Shown: piece by piece, positions 35,396 through 43,205 of the stretch
Numbering within the stretch: the first letter of the stretch is position 1
Layout of the letters: each line of letters starts with the position of its first letter
Origin: CAVZVZ01 sp963778895
Lineage (GTDB): Bacteria > Actinomycetota > Acidimicrobiia > Acidimicrobiales > Acidimicrobilacustridaceae
DNA length: 64,000 nucleotides
Direction: 5' to 3'
Assembly (NCBI GenBank): GCA_963778895.1
Contig: CAVZVZ010000005.1
Span: forward strand, 620,001-684,000
Program-made: the position numbers and the translations under genes
Notes under the pieces: generated by a model
The model's database searches: none
What the model saw: the letters and a program-made list of their open reading frames with translations, nothing else
What the model was told of the DNA's origin: nothing

Positions 35396-37180
35396 ATGGA
35401 AATGACCCGGCTGCGCCGTCTCACGCCCGATCCCGAACTCCGGCGAATCGTCTTCGTCTCGCTGCTCGCGGCCGGGATCGGGCTCGCTGCAGGTGGCGCG
35501 GCCTACGTGCTGCTCAAGCTCATCGCGTTCATCAGCAACGTGGCGTTGTTCGGCCAAATCGGTTGGACGCTTCCTCCCTCGAGCTCCATCCAGTCCAGTC
35601 CCCGCCTCGTGATCGTGGCGATGCTCGGTGGCCTGATCGTCGCTCTCCTCGCCAAGTGGGCACCGGTGATCAAGGGGCACGGCATCCCCGAGGCGATGGA
35701 AGCCGTGCTCGTACGCGAAAGTCGCATCGCTCCCCGCGTGGCCGTCGCCAAACCGGTCTCTGCCGCGGTTGCAATCGGTACGGGCGGGCCGTTCGGCGCG
35801 GAGGGACCGATCATCGTCACCGGCGGCGCCATCGGTTCATTGGTCGGACAAGTGCTGTCCGTTTCGGCCTCCGAACGAAAGATCTTGCTGTCCGTGGGCG
35901 CCGCGGCAGGCATGGCTGCCACCTTCGGAGCTCCGTTGGCGGCAGTGGTGCTCGCCATCGAACTGCTGCTCTTCGAGTACTCGCTCCGTGCACTCGTTCC
36001 GCTGCTCGTCGGCACGAGCGTCGCCGCGGGGGTGCACGCCGCAATCTTCGGATCCGGCGCGCTGTTCGCGGTCGCGACCCACGACTACTTCGGCCTGCCG
36101 GACCTCCCGGCCTTCGCCGTGCTGGGTGTGGCGTGCGGGTTGCTGGCGGTGATCATCGGCAAGGGACTGTTCCTGGTCGAGGCCGGCTTTCGCCGGCTCC
36201 CGGTGCCCTCGTTCTGGCATCCGGTCATCGGCGGACTCGGATTCGGCCTGGTCGGACTCGTCGTTCCCGGCGCCCTCGGTGTGGGCTACGACGAGATCGG
36301 CGATGTGCTGCTCGGCCGTCTGGCCGTGGGCACGATCGCCGTGCTGCTGGTGGGCAAATTGCTGGCCTGGTGGATCGCCCTCGGTTCAGGCACCTCGGGT
36401 GGAACGCTGGCCCCGATCCTGTTGATCTCCGGATGCTTCGGCAGCCTGTTCGCGGAACTCGTCATCCACGTCGCGCCTGGTCTGCACGCCTCGCCCACCG
36501 CGTTCGCCCTCGTCGCCATGGCGGCCACATTCGCGGCTGCGACGCGCACTCCGCTCACCTCGATCGTGTTCGTCTTCGAGCTCACGCGCGACTATCAAGC
36601 CGTCCTGCCTCTGATGGGGACGACCGTCATCGCGGTCGTGATCGCGCAGTGGTTGATGACCGACAGCATCATGACCGAGAAGCTCACGCGCCGCGGGCTG
36701 CGAGTTCACGGCGACTACGAAGTGGATCGCTCGAAGACGACGTTCGTACGCGACGTCATGACGGTCGATCCGGTGACCATGGCCTGCGACACACCCGTTG
36801 GCGCGGCATGCGAGCAAATCAACCGTGCACGACACACCACCTACCCCGTCATCGATTCACGCGGCTTGCCCTACGGCACGATCTCGCGCCAAAGCATCAT
36901 CGCGGCGCCATCACGCGACCTGCCGATCGCGACCCTGACGAGCGCGCTTCCCGAGCCGGGTGGCTTCGACGTTGTCGGCGCGGTCATCACTGCGGAACCC
37001 GACGAGACGGTGCACGACCTGCTCTCGAGGCTGCTCGTCGTCGGAGCCGACATGGCCCTGATCCTCGAAGACGAACGCCTCGTCGGTGTTTGTACGCGAA
37101 CCGACGTGCTCAAGCCCCGCCGAACGCAGTTCGAACACGAGCAACCCGCCGTCGGCTGGGCGCAGCGGCCGCTCCGTTAG
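35396..37180 (+). CDS. ClC family chloride channel/antiporter with CBS pair
   Basis: 594 residues. Membrane domain with the three ClC filter regions: KGHGIPEAME (usually GxGIPE; His replaces Ser), GTGGPFGAEGPII with the gating Glu, and SGTSGGTLAPIL. The C-terminal part, from about 455, has two CBS domains (VRDVMTVDPVTMACDTPVGAACEQI, VVGAVITAEPDETVHDLL). Probably moves Cl- or another small anion, possibly with H+. ATG 35396 is the first usable start after the MarR operator; another at 35402. Confidence 0.85.
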   Translation: MEMTRLRRLTPDPELRRIVFVSLLAAGIGLAAGGAAYVLLKLIAFISNVALFGQIGWTLPPSSSIQSSPRLVIVAMLGGLIVALLAKWAPVIKGHGIPEAMEAVLVRESRIAPRVAVAKPVSAAVAIGTGGPFGAEGPIIVTGGAIGSLVGQVLSVSASERKILLSVGAAAGMAATFGAPLAAVVLAIELLLFEYSLRALVPLLVGTSVAAGVHAAIFGSGALFAVATHDYFGLPDLPAFAVLGVACGLLAVIIGKGLFLVEAGFRRLPVPSFWHPVIGGLGFGLVGLVVPGALGVGYDEIGDVLLGRLAVGTIAVLLVGKLLAWWIALGSGTSGGTLAPILLISGCFGSLFAELVIHVAPGLHASPTAFALVAMAATFAAATRTPLTSIVFVFELTRDYQAVLPLMGTTVIAVVIAQWLMTDSIMTEKLTRRGLRVHGDYEVDRSKTTFVRDVMTVDPVTMACDTPVGAACEQINRARHTTYPVIDSRGLPYGTISRQSIIAAPSRDLPIATLTSALPEPGGFDVVGAVITAEPDETVHDLLSRLLVVGADMALILEDERLVGVCTRTDVLKPRRTQFEHEQPAVGWAQRPLR

Positions 37181-37683
37181 GCCGGCGGTGGTGGAGGAGG
37201 AGGAGGCGGTGGTGGGGGTGGCGGGTCCGGCAAGGACGGGGGCGAAGGCAAGGACTGGTGCGGCGGCGGCGGTGGTGGTGGCGGCGGCGACGGATCGGGT
37301 TCCTCGTCGTCGGGTAGCCGCAGGGGCTCGACACCGGGAAGATCGAACTCGATCGCCATGCCCTCCGGCGTACGCGAACCCGTCACCGCCGGCGGTGCGG
37401 CCGGCGAGCTGGTCGGTGGGGGCGGGAGGTCTTCGCTCGGCGCGATCGGCGCAACACCGGGTCTATCGAACTCGATGAGGTCGTCGGTGGGGATGCCCTG
37501 TTCCTCGGCGAGCTGGCGAGCCTTCGCGTAGGCCTCGAGCTCCCCGGGTGACAGCGCCAGCCCCTTGCGCTGTTCTGGCGCCGAGATGTCGAGGAGGTTG
37601 GCGCAAACCCGACAACGACGAACACCCTCGTCGTTCCGTGCGCCGCACTCCTCACACTTGATCGGTCCTTGCTTGTCGGCCAT
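37177..37683 (-). CDS. Zinc-ribbon protein with proline-rich tail
   Basis: 168 residues from ATG 37683. N-terminal zinc ribbon with Cys10, 13, 24 and 27 (IKCEECGARN, RRCRVCAN), two similar segments IEFDRPGVAPI and IEFDLPGVEPL, and a C-terminal tail that is almost wholly Pro with short SLPSPP breaks. The DNA there is a run of GGTGG/GGAGG units, so slippage or sequencing indels are possible in the tail. Function unknown; such ribbon-plus-linker proteins often act as adaptors. It overlaps the convergent ClC stop by 4 bases. Confidence 0.65.
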   Translation of the reverse strand: MADKQGPIKCEECGARNDEGVRRCRVCANLLDISAPEQRKGLALSPGELEAYAKARQLAEEQGIPTDDLIEFDRPGVAPIAPSEDLPPPPTSSPAAPPAVTGSRTPEGMAIEFDLPGVEPLRLPDDEEPDPSPPPPPPPPPHQSLPSPPSLPDPPPPPPPPPPPPPPA

Positions 37684-37758
37684 CACCCCATCTTCGCGAA
37701 CCTGAAGGTCGGAGGCGCGGCTCGACGCACCTGGGCCTGACACTGATACAACGCACTC

Positions 37759-38742
37759 ATGATTCGCGCCGGACTCCAGATCCCGAACTTCACCTATCCC
37801 GACGTCGCCCCCGCCCAGCTGTTCCAACGGGTGAGCGACATCGCCGTCACGGCCGAACAGGCCGGCTTCGACACCGTGATGGTGATGGATCACTTCTACC
37901 AGCTGCCCCTGCTCGGGCCACCTGACCACGAGATGCTCGAGGCGTACACGTTGCTCGGAGCCCTCGGCGCGCGTACCAAAACCGTCAACCTCGGCACGCT
38001 CGTCACCGGCGTCACGTATCGGAATCCGGCGATCCTCGCCAAGATCATCACGACGCTCGACGTGATCTCGGCGGGTCGAGCGTTCCTCGGGATCGGCGCC
38101 GCGTGGTTCGACGTCGAACACCGAGGATTGGGTGTCGACTTCCCGCCGGTGAAGGAGCGAATGGATCGTCTCGAAGAAGCGATCCAGATCTGCCGGGCGA
38201 TGTTCCTCGGCGAGCGTCCCACCTTCGAGGGCACGTACTACCGGACGAACGACGCCATCAACGTACCTGCACCGGTGCGACCCGGCGGCCCACCGATCAT
38301 GGTGGGTGGCCAAGGTGAGAAACGCACGCTGAAGATCATGGCCCAGTACGCCGAGATGGCGAACTTCACGTCGGGCTACGACGAGTTGCCACGCAAGCTC
38401 GACGTGCTTCGCGCCCATTGCTCGGACCTCGGCCGCGATTACGACGCGATCAACAAGACCTCGCTCGGTTCACTCGTCATCGGACGCACGATGGAAGAGG
38501 CAGAGCAACTCCGTAACGAGTTCCTGCACGACCGCGGTCTCGATTGGGACACTCTCGACGAGGGCACGCGGGCCCTGGTCGCGGCGCGCTTGATCGTGGG
38601 TGACTCCGACGTGGCGGGCGAGAAGATCCGCGACCTCATCGCGCTCGGGCTCGACGGCGTCACGTTCAACCTGCCAGCGGGCGGTCACATCCTCGAGAAC
38701 GTCGAGTTCGCAGGTCAGGTCGTCACCAAGGCGCTCGCTTGA
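37759..38742 (+). CDS. LLM class F420-dependent oxidoreductase
   Basis: 327 residues, luciferase-like TIM barrel. Start LQIPNFTYPDV, MVMDHFYQLPLLG, LGTLVTGVTYRNPAILAKIITTLDVISAGRAFLGIGAAW, typical of F420-dependent members in actinobacteria, and RPGGPPIMVGGQGEKRTLK. It reduces or oxidises an organic substrate with F420; the substrate cannot be told. The next gene starts TTGA-overlapping at 38739. Confidence 0.85.
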   Translation: MIRAGLQIPNFTYPDVAPAQLFQRVSDIAVTAEQAGFDTVMVMDHFYQLPLLGPPDHEMLEAYTLLGALGARTKTVNLGTLVTGVTYRNPAILAKIITTLDVISAGRAFLGIGAAWFDVEHRGLGVDFPPVKERMDRLEEAIQICRAMFLGERPTFEGTYYRTNDAINVPAPVRPGGPPIMVGGQGEKRTLKIMAQYAEMANFTSGYDELPRKLDVLRAHCSDLGRDYDAINKTSLGSLVIGRTMEEAEQLRNEFLHDRGLDWDTLDEGTRALVAARLIVGDSDVAGEKIRDLIALGLDGVTFNLPAGGHILENVEFAGQVVTKALA

Positions 38743-39864
38743 CCGAAGCCGACGAGCCAGCAACCGACGATCGAGTTGTCACGGCCGAGCGCGTCACCAA
38801 GCAGTGCGTGTTCCTCGCTGACAAGGACTGCAAGGGCTACAGCCCTCTGTACGAGCGGCTCTCCCGGCAGCTCGCGACCGACGACGAACTGGTCGAACGG
38901 CTCCGGCACGTTCCAGACGCCGACCGCCTGCCGGTGAACCTCTTCGCGGCGGTCCATTGGTTGGCGCGACAGCAGCCCTCCAGCGAGCTGGCGCGGATCT
39001 ATGCAGGTGAGCCCGGTGATCCTTGGCCTCCGTTTCACGATCTCGTCGACACCCGATTCGACGAGGTCGTCGACCTGTTGGCCACGCGCACGATCCAGAC
39101 CAACGAGGTGGGCCGGTGTTCCGCGCTCGTGCCGGCGTTCGCCGCCATCGTCGACAGCCTCCCGCACCGTCCGCTGGGCCTGGTCGAGATCGGCCCGAGC
39201 GCGGGCCTCAACTTGTTCTTCGATCGCTATTCGGTCAGCTACGACGACGGCCGACGCTTTGGGAGCACAGCCGCGCCAGTGCAGCTCGAATGCGCGCTCG
39301 TCGGCCCGACAGCACCGCCGCTGCCCCAAGCGTCCGAGCTCGTCATCGAAAGTCGCGAAGGGATCGACCTGGCACCGGTCGATGTTCGCGATGCGGAGGC
39401 GTGCGAGTGGCTCGAGGCATGCATCTGGCCCGACGTGCCCGGAAGACTGGCGCGATTCCAGGCCGCGGTGAAGAGCGCACGCGACGACCCGCCCGAGCTG
39501 CATCGCGGAAACGCGCTCGATCTGCTGGGTCCGGTGGTCGACCGGTTGCCGGCTGAACAGGTGCCCGTGGTCATGACGACGTGGGCTCTGGCTTATCTGG
39601 ACGACGCGGGCCGGCGAGAGGTGCACGACGTACTGGCCGAACGCGGTGCACGCCGCGACCTGGTGCTGCTGACCGCGGAGTATCCGCACGTGACGCCCTG
39701 GGTAGCGCCGGCTCCTCGTCCGCCCACTGATCGGGAAAAGGGTGCAACGCTGTTGGCCGTGACGACATGGATCGATGGCGTCGAACACAGTCGGGCCGCT
39801 CGCGTGGATGCACGCCCACGGCCAGTGGCTCGATTGGTTCGAGCCAGCCGGAGTAACATCGTGA
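38739..39864 (+). CDS. DUF2332 family protein, frameshift near C-terminus
   Basis: About 375 residues. TTG start at 38739 overlaps the previous stop. DUF2332 features: SPLYERLSRQLATDD, the WPPFHDLVD segment, LVEIGPSAGLNLFFDRY (SAM-like loop of the family), and LVLLTAEYPHVT near the end. Near 39804-39807 (GTGG) one extra base changes the expected end MHAHGQWLDWFEPAGVTS-stop into a read-through into the Nudix gene, creating a false 545-residue fusion. With it removed the gene ends at 39864, GTGA-overlapping the Nudix start. Function unknown; a methyltransferase-like fold is possible. Confidence 0.7.
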
Positions 39865-40376
39865 GCCCGTTCGTGCTGCGTCGGCGCGCGGCGCGGATCG
39901 TCCTGCTCGACACCCGCGGCCATGTGTTGTTGCTGAACGCGTCCGATCCGGCCGACCGCGCCAAACCGGCGTGGTGGGAGATCCCCGGAGGCGGCATCGA
40001 CCCGAACGAGACGAGCGCGGAGTGCGCCGCGCGCGAGCTTCACGAGGAAGTCGGCATCCGCGATGCCGAGATCGGCCCGTGCGTCTGGACCCAACATGCT
40101 CGATTTCAGTTCGGCGGATTCGAATTCGACCAGCACGAGCAGGTGCACGTGGCGTGGCTCGACCGCGCCGGGCACGAGAACGACTTCAACCCGGCGGGGC
40201 TGGAAGCGCTCGAGGCCTTGGCTTTCGCCGGTCACCGCTGGTGGGAGGTCGACGAATTGATCGCCTCGGACGAGCGCGTGCTGCCCTACCGGCTCCGCGA
40301 GTTCCTACCCGACCTCGTCGCCGGGATCGTGCCGGCCGAACCGGTCGACATCACCCACCCTGAACCCCCCTGGTAA
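39861..40376 (+). CDS. Nudix hydrolase
   Basis: 171 residues from GTG 39861. Nudix box GGGIDPNETSAECAARELHEEVGI fits Gx5Ex7REUxEExGU. It hydrolyses a nucleoside diphosphate linked to another moiety; the substrate is not known. It follows DUF2332 with a GTGA overlap. In the raw sequence it seems to be the C-terminal domain of that protein, which is rejected here because the proper DUF2332 end is present in the next frame. Confidence 0.8.
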   Translation: MSPFVLRRRAARIVLLDTRGHVLLLNASDPADRAKPAWWEIPGGGIDPNETSAECAARELHEEVGIRDAEIGPCVWTQHARFQFGGFEFDQHEQVHVAWLDRAGHENDFNPAGLEALEALAFAGHRWWEVDELIASDERVLPYRLREFLPDLVAGIVPAEPVDITHPEPPW

Positions 40377-40400
40377 CTGCCCATCCCACCCGTTCTTGCT

Positions 40401-40457
40401 GGTGAAGTGCGCGCTATAGCGCGCCGTTCACCTGCCAGTTCGATGGAGTTCGATGGA
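40401..40457. terminator. Bidirectional hairpin with 16-bp palindrome, and 10-bp tandem repeat
   Basis: GCGCGCTATAGCGCGC at 40409-40424 is a perfect palindrome, flanked by GGTGAA (40401-40406) and TTCACC (40427-40432), which extends the stem. It sits between the convergent Nudix gene and F420 oxidoreductase and could end both transcripts, though no T-run is seen. Right after it AGTTCGATGG is repeated twice in tandem (40438-40457). Confidence 0.5.
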
Positions 40458-40478
40458 GTTTGCGCGGGTGGGGTGGGC

Positions 40479-41354
40479 TCAGAGGCTGCGGGCACGGTCG
40501 ATCAGCGGCTGCAGAGCGTCGAACGCCTCGCCCACGTCGTCGGGGCTCATGGCAAAGAACAGTGCAGTCACCTGATCGACGCCGGCTTCGGCGTACTGAT
40601 CGACCATGTCGGGCGTGAACGGGTTGAAGTAGGGGCACGCGGTGACGGTGATGTCGGTGCGCGACCGGCCTTCGGCGGCGAGCGCCTTCTCGAGCCGAAC
40701 CATGCCCTCGCCCACCTGATCGGGCAGACGATTGAACGTGTACCAACCCTGGCCGTGCCGCGCGACCCGGCGGAGCGCGGGATCACTCTCGCCACCGAAG
40801 TACAACGGAGGGTGCGGCTGCTGCACCGGCTTCGGGTCCATGTTGCACGCGGGTAGGTCGTAGAACTCGCCCTCGTGACTGGCCGGGCTCGTCGTCCACA
40901 GCGCCTTCATCACCTCGAGGTACTCATCGGTGCGCTTGCCGCGCTGGGCGAAGGGAACGTTGACGACCTCGTACTCCTCCTCGAGCCAGCCGACACCGAT
41001 GCCGAAGTCGACGCGACCGTTCGACAGCCAATCGAGCGTGGCCACCTCCTTGGCCGAGTACACCGGGTTGCGTTGCGCGAGCAGGCAGATGCCCGTGGCC
41101 AAGCGCACCGTCTTGGTGCATGCGGCGAGGAACGACAACGTGGTGAAGGGCTCGAGCATCCCCGACCCGGGGGGCGCAGGGATCTTGCCGTCCTCGGCGT
41201 AGGGGTAGCTCGAGGCGTACTCGTCGAAGAGCACGACGTGCTCGGGGACCCAGATCGAGCTGTACCCCCGAGCTTCGGCCTCGGTACCGAGCGCGTGCAG
41301 CCACTCGGGTGACGCGAAGGGATTGGCGGTGGGGGCGAAAAGTCCGAATTCCAT
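40479..41354 (-). CDS. LLM class F420-dependent oxidoreductase
   Basis: 291 residues. Luciferase-like barrel: MEFGLFAPTANPF, SIWVPEHVVLFDEYASSYPY, TKTVRLATGICLLAQRNPV, GRVDFGIGVGWLEEEYEVV, the last two being typical of the F420-binding TIGR03619-like group. Substrate unknown. It is convergent with the Nudix gene (102 bases between) and 19 bases before the GNAT gene on the same strand. Weak ribosome site (ATCGGG). Confidence 0.85.
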   Translation of the reverse strand: MEFGLFAPTANPFASPEWLHALGTEAEARGYSSIWVPEHVVLFDEYASSYPYAEDGKIPAPPGSGMLEPFTTLSFLAACTKTVRLATGICLLAQRNPVYSAKEVATLDWLSNGRVDFGIGVGWLEEEYEVVNVPFAQRGKRTDEYLEVMKALWTTSPASHEGEFYDLPACNMDPKPVQQPHPPLYFGGESDPALRRVARHGQGWYTFNRLPDQVGEGMVRLEKALAAEGRSRTDITVTACPYFNPFTPDMVDQYAEAGVDQVTALFFAMSPDDVGEAFDALQPLIDRARSL

Positions 41355-41373
41355 CCCGATGTTCTACCCCGCG

Positions 41374-41895
41374 TCAGGGGAGGTCGGCGGGGAGCAGGTC
41401 CATCAAGAGGGCATCGGCCCACCGCTGCTCGACGTGGTCGAACCAGTACTCCCGCATCACCCCGACGGCTTTGAACCCGACCTGCTCGTAGCAACGGACT
41501 GCGGCGGCGTTGGCCAGAGTCGGATCGATGATGACTCGGTGGTGACCGAGGTCGTCCAACAGGTACCGCGCGACTCGCTCGGTGATCTCGCGCCCGAAAT
41601 GTTGCCCGTGAAGCGAAGGATCGAGGTAGAGGTCGATGCCCCCGTGTCGGTAGTCGGCCTCGGTCTCCTCGTAGGCCTGGATGAACCCGACGCGTTCATC
41701 GTCCACCCAGACCGTCCAGTGCGCGTCGCCGTCGTTGCGGCCCTCGACCTCTTCTTCGGCGAGTTGTTCGGCCGAGCGGGCCTGCCACCACCGCGCGACC
41801 TCCGGGGTCGACCGGATCCGAGCCAGGTCCGCGAGATCGTCAGCTTCGACCGCTCGCAACCGCGCGCGGACGCTGTCGAGATCGACCGCGTTCAC
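41374..41895 (-). CDS. GNAT N-acetyltransferase (RimJ/AAC(6')-like)
   Basis: 173 residues. Start LRAVEADDLADLARIRSTPEVARWW, the middle GGIDLYLDPSLHGQHFGREI (acetyl-CoA loop), IDPTLANAAAVRCYEQVGFKAVGVM. The latter block is that of aminoglycoside 6'-acetyltransferase-like and RimJ-like enzymes. The GTG start overlaps the stop of the PhyH-like gene (GTGA), so they are coupled. Substrate unknown; antibiotic resistance cannot be claimed from this alone. Confidence 0.8.
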   Translation of the reverse strand: MNAVDLDSVRARLRAVEADDLADLARIRSTPEVARWWQARSAEQLAEEEVEGRNDGDAHWTVWVDDERVGFIQAYEETEADYRHGGIDLYLDPSLHGQHFGREITERVARYLLDDLGHHRVIIDPTLANAAAVRCYEQVGFKAVGVMREYWFDHVEQRWADALLMDLLPADLP

Positions 41896-43115
41896 GCGCC
41901 GGTGTGACCGGGCTGCTGTGAGACGGTGACCGGCGCCGCCTCGCGCACCTCGCGCAACCGAGCGCGCGCCGCGCCCGCGGCGACACGATCACGTACCGGC
42001 AGCGAGAAGCCTGTGTACATGACTCGACGCTCGCGATCGACCGGGGGCTGCGCCATGTGCATGGTGCACGAGAGATGCACGGTGACGTCGCCCGTCTCCG
42101 TAGGAAGGTCGACGTGCGGCAGGTCGGTGCCGCGTCGGACGAATGCGGGCCACACCAGTGCTCGGTGCGAGCCGGCAACCGCACGCAACTGCCCCGACCG
42201 CGCGTCGGCGCCCGAGACCGAGATACCAACGGTCATGCCACAGCATTCGTAGCTGTGCCGACCCAGGCTGCAGTCCTTGTGCCACGGCACGTCGCTGATG
42301 CCTTCGACCACCCCGATGGGCTTGATCAACGCCTCGATGCGGTTGTCGGCGCGCTTCTCGCCGAACAGGTGACCGTCACCGGGGATCTCGCCCAACGTGC
42401 GAAATCGATCGTCGTCGAGCAACTCGGAAGTGATCGACGAGTGGTGGTCGAAACCCTGCATGCGTACGAGTCGGTTCGTGCCGTCGGCAGTGCGGGCCCA
42501 CCACGAGCGACCGTCCTCGGGAGCGTAGGTGGGGGCGGCTGCGTCCATGTCGGCCGACACGTCGGCCATCTCGTCGGCGGTGAACAGACCCGCGATGTGG
42601 AGATAGCCGGCTTCTTCGAGGAACGCCCGCATGAGCTCCGGGTCGTCGTCGGACCGGAACGCGTGCGCGAGATCGAGAGGCTCACCGGCGGTGTCCGACA
42701 AGCTGATCGATCCGGGTGTGTAGATGGCGCGCTCGTCGAGTACCGAGCGCAGCACCAGCCACCAATCGAGCAAGTCCTCGAGTCGACCCGCCGATTGATC
42801 AAGCCGACCGGCGGAGAACCACGCCATGAAGGTCTGTTGATCGTCGACCAGGTCAGCGAACTGTCCGGGCGCGAGCCGGACATGGGCCGCACCCTCGATC
42901 ACGCCGGGTCGGACCTCGACGCGGTCATCGATGGCTTCGAGCGTCCAGACACCTTCGGGTGTTTCGATGGCGAGCGGTCGGGGACTCATCCATTCGAGAC
43001 CAGGACCCACGAGCCCATGCTGGGCATCGAGCAGACCCGGGAGGTCGCGGAAGAACTCTTCGGCCTCGACGGTCGCACGTGGACCGTCGATTCGCGTACG
43101 CAGGTCGACACTCAT
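41892..43115 (-). CDS. Phytanoyl-CoA dioxygenase-like protein with N-terminal sterol-carrier-like domain
   Basis: 407 residues from ATG 43115. Residues about 45-125 look like an SCP2-type lipid-binding fold (AIDDRVEVRPGVIEGAAHVRLAP, FMAWFSAGRLDQ). The C-terminal about 250 residues are PhyH-like: AFLEEAGYLHIAGLFTADEM, Fe ligands in WHKDCSLGRH (HxD), distal HLSCTMHMAQPP with His, and a following Arg for 2-oxoglutarate. It would hydroxylate a lipid-like substrate with 2-oxoglutarate and O2. It is divergent from the amidohydrolase and coupled to the GNAT gene. Confidence 0.75.
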   Translation of the reverse strand: MSVDLRTRIDGPRATVEAEEFFRDLPGLLDAQHGLVGPGLEWMSPRPLAIETPEGVWTLEAIDDRVEVRPGVIEGAAHVRLAPGQFADLVDDQQTFMAWFSAGRLDQSAGRLEDLLDWWLVLRSVLDERAIYTPGSISLSDTAGEPLDLAHAFRSDDDPELMRAFLEEAGYLHIAGLFTADEMADVSADMDAAAPTYAPEDGRSWWARTADGTNRLVRMQGFDHHSSITSELLDDDRFRTLGEIPGDGHLFGEKRADNRIEALIKPIGVVEGISDVPWHKDCSLGRHSYECCGMTVGISVSGADARSGQLRAVAGSHRALVWPAFVRRGTDLPHVDLPTETGDVTVHLSCTMHMAQPPVDRERRVMYTGFSLPVRDRVAAGAARARLREVREAAPVTVSQQPGHTGA

Positions 43116-43205
43116 CGTTCGGCTTCCCCTGACTAGCCTGCACGAGCGTAAACGACGCCGTGCCGAGCGTGCTGACTGCGCAACCCGGCACCGAGAGGAG
43201 CCTCG

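Noticed and set aside
37177..37300. CRISPR or other structured repeat in the GGTGG/GGAGG tract
   Set aside because: It encodes the poly-proline tail of a protein and shows no spaced repeats.
37177..38418. A 413-codon minus-strand frame covering part of the F420 oxidoreductase
   Set aside because: Only the zinc-ribbon part (37177-37683) has conserved features; the rest is antisense to the gene at 37759-38742.
38739..40376. A DUF2332-Nudix fusion protein
   Set aside because: The family end of DUF2332 with stop is found one frame over, again explained by one extra G.
41374..41895. Aminoglycoside resistance gene
   Set aside because: The GNAT resembles AAC(6')-like and RimJ-like proteins, but sequence alone cannot assign an antibiotic substrate and the gene is coupled to a lipid-type dioxygenase.
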